From Melieria omissa (taxonomy: Eukaryota; Arthropoda; Insecta; Diptera; Ulidiidae), in contig OZ020267.1 in NCBI GenBank assembly GCA_963971225.1, positions 95,655,648 to 95,719,647 on the forward strand: a DNA stretch of 64,000 nucleotides, in the 5' to 3' direction. Shown piece by piece: positions 57,315-64,000 of the stretch. Every line of letters begins with the position of its first letter. Position 1 is the first letter of the stretch. A program made the position numbers and the translations under genes. The notes under the pieces were generated by a model. It had not been told where the DNA came from and did not search any database. It saw only the letters and a list, made by a program, of their open reading frames with translations.

Positions 57315-59929
57315 TATTCGCTGGAAGGGCGACATAGTTGGCGCACTACAAGAAAAATTAAGTTCTACATGGCTCGAAACTTGACTGGGACTACACTCTG
57401 ATGGTATGAAAGTACTCTCACGTTGGCCTCAGTGTGTCGTCTTGCTTATCTAAACCAAAGAAGGTTAAGACTGCTAACCAAAATTCTAGTAGAGTTGAAT
57501 GCAACGCGCCAGTGTCCTATAAACTCGGAATAATAGACGAGTCACAATGTGTTTTTAGGCATTTGTGTCAGCACATGAAGCATACATAAAACCCACATTA
57601 TTATGAAAATAAATATACATTTTTAAGGACCCTCAGACATACCCAACTAGTCAGCAAATGTGAACAACTCGACCAACAAAAATTAAATTTTCCTTTTTAC
57701 AAAAAACAAGAATTAAGTTATGAGTTAAAATGGGCAATTTATAAATTACTAAAAGCCCAAACACAACCGCACACAACTACAGCTGTGTGAGTGTGCAACG
57801 TACAACCTTAGCAAAAAAAACACGTTAGCCCAGTTTCCTGCGAGTTTGCTGTGCATTGAGGCGCACAGGCAAACGGTAGTTGGGCAGACAGTTCCGTTGT
57901 CACTTCCGCTACAAATGGCCGGCCGGATCGCCTGCAAATGCCATTTGCAAACTTTCACCCTCTTCAACAGCTAACTAACCCGCTTTCGGTGCCCCCTTTC
58001 CCGTCGCTTATTGAACTCGCTTCACTTTCTCCAGTCAGTCTGAGCGGCGGCCGCACGCTTTTGTCTTTACGCCTACGCCAGGCACTGTGCCAATGTTGTT
58101 GTCGAATTTCTCACTGATCTCTTTTCAGCAATGATTTTATTTGCAAAATTTGCATTGAGTTCAGTTGGGGCGCATGAAATGCAGATTTGCCAACGACACC
58201 CGCCAGCCACCTCGTTCCATATCAATTTGCATCTTCATCTCTAACTCCGTCGTGCAATATCGTTCGCTCTGTTAGGGCCGCAATGGCCTCGTCAAAAGTT
58301 TTGTGTATGGCCTCTTTTTAGGCGGCAACATTTTTTGCATTTTTATTAGAAGTTGTGCCGGCGGTCACTCGAGCAGCCAGCAGGTCTGCAAATGCGACAA
58401 AGTTGATTGTAATTTGCTGCAGAATATTCGGAATTATGCGCCGAATGGATAATTCTACTTAGACCAGGTTGAGCGCCTTCAGCCCCTCGATGGCATCGCA
58501 TTGAAATGGAAATGTGCTTGAAAACGTTTATTGCGCCCGAAAATAGTTTTCCAATTTGCAAAAGAACAAAAGTGTCTAATGATTTTCTCAACTGCATTCG
58601 AGTAACTTTTCATTTATTTAGTTTTCTTTTATTGAACCCAGTTATAATCTGTAATTAGGTGCCCTGTTTTGCTACTTGTGTTCTTGCAGTTGCCTAAAAT
58701 TATGCTAAGCAACACGTTTTGTTGTAACTCGCTGCATAGCAAATGCGGCGCCCTCCGATTTATGTAGAAATTCTTTACAGTTTTTTGCATTTACTCTTTT
58801 GAGGTCTTTCATTCTCAATTTTGTTAGTACAGCATGCTGCGCCTGCAGTTATGCAATGGAATCTACATGTGCGTTAAATATGCAAAGTTGCTTCATTAAA
58901 ACGAAAGTTCTCATTGTCTGTTGGCGCACACGAGATTTTACAAGCCGTGCATATGTGGTGGTGTGTGTGTGTTAGTGTGGTGTTGTTGTTGTTGTTTGCG
59001 TAAACTTTGCTTAACACCAACCAAAAAATGACACGATGCTAATTTACGCTCTCAACTTGTTTGCTTGTTGAAAGTTGGTCGAAATCAGAACAAAAAACTA
59101 AAGTTAGAGCGGATTGTAGTAAATGAATGTTATGTGAGAATAGAAAGGATTGTTGCAAATATGTGGGTAAAGGGAACCCCAAAAATGTGTCTTTTGTGTT
59201 GAAGTTGTTATGAAAATTCTAGATTTTTTAGTAAAGTTATGGCTGCCACAATTGATTTGGTTGGTATTGAAATTAACCATTAATCCATTGCATCAAATGG
59301 TGTTTTTATATTTTTTCAGGATCCTCATATCTCTTTACCTTTAATATCTGTTTTCATTATTTATATTTCCACTGCTACTAGAGTTCACTTTTCTTGCTAT
59401 ATCTTCATTTATAACTCATTCTATAACTCCGAAAAAACAAATCAAATTTTATGTTTTTCTAGTTATCTTTTATTTTGCTGTTTATCAGTTCCTCATCCTA
59501 ATATCGGTTGTCTCTTGTTCTTATTTTATCATTCATACATACTTATATCACCCTTTTCAAAAACTGTTTTTCCTTGTTCACTCTTTTTGGAAGCATTATG
59601 CCTAAACAATGTTTAATAATGTTGGTTACCATAAACGGTGAATGGTTTTGCCAAGATGGCTGATTTACTGCGGTCTTAGGTTGTGAAAGCGGTGGCGGTC
59701 AAAGCACGAGGCCTAGGGCGGCAAAATTTGCGAGCGAATAGATGAATTTTGTGCGTAAAGAAAAAAATATTTGAAATGGGCGCCAAATTTCAGAAAAATT
59801 TTATATTGTCTTTAACTTGCATTCATATAAATATTCCCACATGTAATTTATGGTATTCACAGTTTGCGGGAAAATGTATTTCGGGCAACTGTCCCTAAAA
59901 ATAACGATCTAACTGGGTGCTCACAGTAT
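57315..59929. other. Non-coding
   Basis: Host-type sequence with short GT and TTG runs (58965-58997). No gene was recognised. Confidence 0.5.
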
Positions 59930-59933
59930 ATAT

Positions 59934-60347
59934 TGTTACGAAAACCCAAGTTTGTTTCCCCAAGGTTCGTTTTGATTGTGTATGAAAATAAAACAACTTC
60001 AATTACTCAGCGCAAAAACGCAGTCAGAAATCAACAATCACTTTATTTACAGATTTACACTTTGCTTGTATCTACACTTGTTACCACTTTGCTTGCTCAA
60101 CACAGACTCGACCCCTTGCGCTGCCACTGCTGCTTTTATACCAGTTTTCTTATCGCACCGAAGTTTCTTGCAACTTGCAATTGGAAAGCGCTCGACCATT
60201 CTCGCACAGCCCATTTCTTCGGGAACCATCCTTGCCATATCGGACTATCCAAGCGAATCATACCAAATTTGCCATACTTCAAAGTGCATGCCTAAAAGTA
60301 TGCTTGGAAAAGCATTCATGCACAGCACAGAGTGCCTCTTCGTTTCA
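59934..60347 (-). mobile_element. Solo LTR of an LTR retrotransposon, 414 bp
   Basis: On the minus strand it starts TGAAACG and ends CGTAACA, with ATATAT on both sides (59928-59933 and 60348-60353; the true duplication may be 4 bp). Inside, in correct minus-strand order, are a TATA box TATAAAAG (60140-60133), a poly(A) signal AATAAA (60047-60042) and a terminal U5-like segment. No internal retroelement sequence adjoins, so it is a recombination remnant. Confidence 0.7.
60133..60140 (-). promoter_or_regulatory. TATA box of the solo LTR
   Basis: TATAAAAG on the minus strand, about 95 bases upstream of AATAAA, as expected for the U3/R border of an LTR promoter. Confidence 0.6.
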
Positions 60348-60353
60348 ATATAT

Positions 60354-63300
60354 TGTAAATTTTTCAAATAATTGTGGAACAATTTTCAAAATAAGAATAC
60401 CTCGCTCAAACGGCAAACAAACGTTGAATAAACGTCAAATATAGAAATCGTCCCGATAGTGGCATAAAGTACTCAAAAAAATTCGCTCCGGAGATTGTGT
60501 CAAAACATTAATTTGACTTTGTTTTTTTGACAACTTCAATAAACATGTTCAGCAGTGCGGCAATTTTTAAAACTACCGTTATCTTTGTTTTTCATGCAAA
60601 ACAGAAACAATTGAGAAATCATATGGGAAATTTCGGGAAAATTGCCAGTTGGAAAATTTAACATGCTAGATACCGCTGAACGTGAACACCATAATTATAA
60701 TTTAGAATAACGTTCGATTTGTATGAAGGAAATTCAATTAAAACAGATCACACATGGTTGACAATTTCCGTAAATATTTTAGTACAAAAATTTAGGGACG
60801 GCACTCTGGCGATTTGTCTCGGGCTGCATATAAGCTTTGTCCGCCACCGTGTGCATGTGTCATCTAACGGCACTCTTATACGATCTACTGCATCTTTCTA
60901 CATGAGCAACGTCATCTATGCTTTTATCTGAAGTCTTCGGACTAAACTACAACCATCAATCACATTTACTCCCACTATATCTTTCGTTATTTCCACTTCC
61001 GCTGCCAGTTTTGAGCTCTCAACTGAAAACTATTACCAGCAATTATATATTTTGCTCATACAATATTCTTCCATTATTACTTCTTACATTATTTACTCCT
61101 TCCACGTATTCGTTTGTCACATTTTCATCGGCACTTTTGATTTCTCAACTTGTGTTTTTTTTCTCTTTAATGTCTCTGATCTCTAATTTATTTCCCAAAA
61201 AAACGCCCACCAATTCTATGCTCTATTCTATGTTCTGCCCATCAATTTTATATTTATTCTGGTATTCTTTATCTGCCATATGCTTTACTTATCTTGTTCA
61301 CTGCATTACTGACTTTGTCTTACTTGAGCTATATTTTCTTCTCATATGCTTGTGTTTCCTACCTCCTTTGTGATTTCTTTTCACATTTTGTTGTATTATG
61401 GAACCTTTTTCCTTTCCTCTCTCTTAGTGTGTACACATTTTAGTCGATGTTATTACTTGTTTGTGCTTTTACTATCTTACTTACTTTCTTTCTTTCCTTT
61501 TTTCCTTTTTTTGTCCCTTTAATTTCAAACCAATTCTTATTTTGAAGACGCGCAAATTTGGGTAATGGTCCCTTATTACAGTTTTCATAGGTCGGTAGAG
61601 CAAGACTGAAATACTTTTACTTCTAAAACAGTTCCCTTCTTCACTTTCCAATTCCATGCCTAATTGAGAATCACCTAAGAACCGCAAATTAACACGCAAC
61701 CGACAGCAAACTAACATCAACGAAATCAACAATCGTAAACTATAACACAATTTAGCCTAAAAGTATGCTAAACGAAAAAAGAATGCGATCGGGGAATAGG
61801 AACGAAAAGTGGGCAAAAGTTTTTCGTTTAGACTGAAACGATGACGCGCATTGCGCCAAAATGGCTCGGACGACAACAATGTTGGATTCAGTAACAACTA
61901 CAACTTTGGTACTAAAAACAACAACAAAAAAAACACTTGTGCTGTGCCGTGCTAGAACAATGGAACAAAGCAAATTTCCAAATTTTTAGTTTTTATAAGA
62001 ACAGACAGAACGGCGACATGCTAGCTGTCTGTCTGTCTATCTCTTTGTATGCCTGTCTGTCTGTCTCTTTGTATGTCTGTCTGTCTGGCTACTGGTTTGT
62101 CTGTCTTTCTGCATCGCATGCAACGTACGTTTGGTATGCAAAAATACTGCACACTTTGCACTACCAAAATTGAAATAAATAAACCAAACAACAATTTTCA
62201 AAAATTGCAAAAACAAATAAAAATCAAAAAGTGCTGCAAAACTTTGCCTTCGCATGGATGCTCTTCTCTTTTTTTTGGGGAGTCCAAACAACCTCAATGC
62301 CGGCGCGTGTGCAGTGAAAATTGTTCGCTGTCGGTTTGGCCGCTCCGCTGCTCGTTGACTCGTTCGCTGCCAGCACGTAAAGTGTTAAGTTCATTGAATT
62401 ATTTTGTTTGGCTGACTGTGTTGCTGTGCAAATACATACTTACATATGTATGTACACTACGGCAGTGTGTTGAATAAAATGCATAAAGTTCATTTTAGCA
62501 GCGGCAACAACAATAACAACAACATAATTTTAACAACGAAAATATACAAACACACACATATCTACATTTTTGGCCAAAGAGTAGCTGGGGAAAGTTGAGG
62601 CGTATTGGGTTGGTAGAAATAATTGAAATGTTAGTTGCACGCTTGCTGCTTCCACTTTTCTTTGTCGCTATTTTCTCCCCACAAACCCCCTTTTAGCTCT
62701 TTGTATTTGTATATTTTCGGCTATGCGACAATGTGTTAGCGGCAGTTGGCTTCGGACTGGTGCAATTAATGGTCAGCCTAAAAGTGCACTAAAAAGTATA
62801 ACAAAACATGTTCAAAAATAATTTCTCTGGTAACCATAGCTGTTATTAAAACCAAGTTACTTTGGCATATTTTTAGGCACGCTTTGTAATTAGCAGTGCT
62901 TCAAGTGGCACACGGCACACTGCTATTCGCTTTCATCGACTCTGCTGGTGTGCTTCTGCTCATAGCATCACTTTTGGTTTTACGCCTATGCGAGTAAGCC
63001 CCCAAAGACCCCTTTCCGCACTCTTTTCGCTTTCGCGCTGTTCTGTGAATTGCTTGGCGCTTTGCAGTTCATATGCAAAAATGTGTAAAGTTTTTGAATT
63101 TCACTTTTTTCATTCGATTTTTAGTAGTTCGAAATTTTGAGCTGCGGCCAGGGGTTAACGCAGGGAGCTGCTTAAACTTTGGCATACAAACAAGTTGGCT
63201 AATGTACTCGTAGCCAGTTGCCGTGACGCTGCCAGGCGTGTGTCTGGCTGCATAAGCCAGAAGCGCTTCGAGAACTGCTGAAAATTACCAACCATTCGAA

Positions 63301-64000
63301 TTTTATGCCGAATGTGTGTCGCACTGTGTGTGTGTTTGTGTGTGTGTTGGTGAGTGTCGTCATCGTGTGCGCGTTGGAGCGCATGAAGCGCTTTGGCCTA
63401 CAACTTGAGTTGGTCAACAAAAGCACTTCTCGCCGCATTTGCCTGTTCGCCATTAAAATGCTAATTATTTTTGCTTTTGCAGCAACAGTAAACAGCATCC
63501 TAACCAACAACAACAACAAAAAAACAAATATTAAGTAATGATCGCAAAAGTTTTTCAATCTCTTGGCCGCATAAATTCGTAGCACTTTGCCTATGCAGCC
63601 GAGAGGAATTTGGCAGTCGTCTGTCGTCTTCGTTGTTGCAAATTTGTTGTCTTTGTGAAATTTGTGCTGTGTGATTTTGCGTTTTACGCATAACAAGCAA
63701 CAATAACAGCAATTACGATTTTAATTACACTCCACAAATGTGGCCGGAGGGCGTGTGCGTGCGCCTAAATGCACACTTGCAACATAATTAAATGTGATAG
63801 AAAATACGGTAGCTTAATGCAAAATACTTGTGACATTTGGTTTTGCGCCCGAAATTGTGTCAAGTGGTGATGAGCGCTGGCTGTGGCGGCTTGTGGTGCC
63901 GGTCGCCGCCGGCAATGACTTACTGTCACACACTCTGCGGCGTTCGTACTAAGTGTAATAATATTTATTAAGCATGCAGAATCAACGCGACGGACAAAAG
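60354..64000. other. Non-coding
   Basis: T/C-rich and CA/TTG-rich host DNA. The 151-codon frame at 60918-61373 is a hydrophobic low-complexity artefact. GCCTAAAAGTATGC motif at 61755-61768, with a variant at 62776. Confidence 0.5.
62020..62110. repeat. (TGTC)n imperfect microsatellite
   Basis: CTGTCTGTCTGTCTAT-type units repeated with interruptions (CTTTGTATG spacer twice). Confidence 0.85.

Noticed and set aside
60918..61373. 151-codon hydrophobic frame resembling a membrane protein
   Set aside because: Comes from a T/C-rich stretch with no family signature; similar artefacts occur at 23478-23945.

Overview
The window reads as nuclear DNA of a higher (brachyceran) fly, most likely a tephritid fruit fly. 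This is inferred from the AT-rich non-coding sequence full of CAA/TTG repeats, a fly-type SLC30 zinc transporter with long introns, an env-bearing errantivirus and a dense, nested load of transposable elements. Nothing prokaryotic is present, and I see no operon, CRISPR array or rRNA.

The only clearly recognised host gene is the 3' half of a ZnT2/3/8-type zinc transporter on the + strand (three exons at 9197-9797, 10434-10581 and 19678-19829, poly(A) signal at 20081). The exons for membrane segments 1-4 are not visible and probably lie before the window. Its last intron is 9.1 kb and holds AT-rich tracts, a pogo-like MITE and a Transib-like element nested in another MITE. A second host exon is suspected at 37577-37660 (28 codons, good start context, consensus splice donor). 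It lies between a 1.5 kb purine-rich satellite and an RTE retrotransposon that inserted exactly at its splice donor.

Mobile DNA, left to right: the 5' part of a non-LTR retrotransposon (1 to about 1040, minus); an 822 bp hAT MITE with a nested piggyBac-type MITE (2585-3406); a MITE with 32 bp inverted termini (3804-4050); a TTAA-flanked MITE (7506-7734); a CACACGATTG-repeat MITE carrying a CACAGTG-ended element (14577-16019); a pogo-like MITE (18890-19128); a tRNA-like sequence (29628-29699); a decayed but structurally complete Transib element (29866-31721); an RNase H remnant (about 33781-34320); a full-length RTE element with an intact 1010-residue ORF and 15 bp target duplications (37668-40929); a complete errantivirus with apparently identical 461 bp LTRs and intact gag-pol and env (41249-48128); a Tc1/mariner-superfamily element with 27 bp perfect TIRs and a frameshifted transposase (52710-54012); a second copy of the 15 kb repeat (56790-57314); and a solo LTR (59934-60347).

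The most unusual signals are the Transib element and its probable non-autonomous relative, both ending in the RAG recombination heptamer CACAGTG with 5 bp target duplications; the RTE insertion that duplicated a splice donor; the 212-copy perfect GGAGA array; the young errantivirus in a CGCG site; and a recurring 14-mer GCCTRAAAGTATGC found in eight exact or near-exact places plus one weaker variant. Element calls rest on termini, target duplications and motifs read by eye; no database search was possible.
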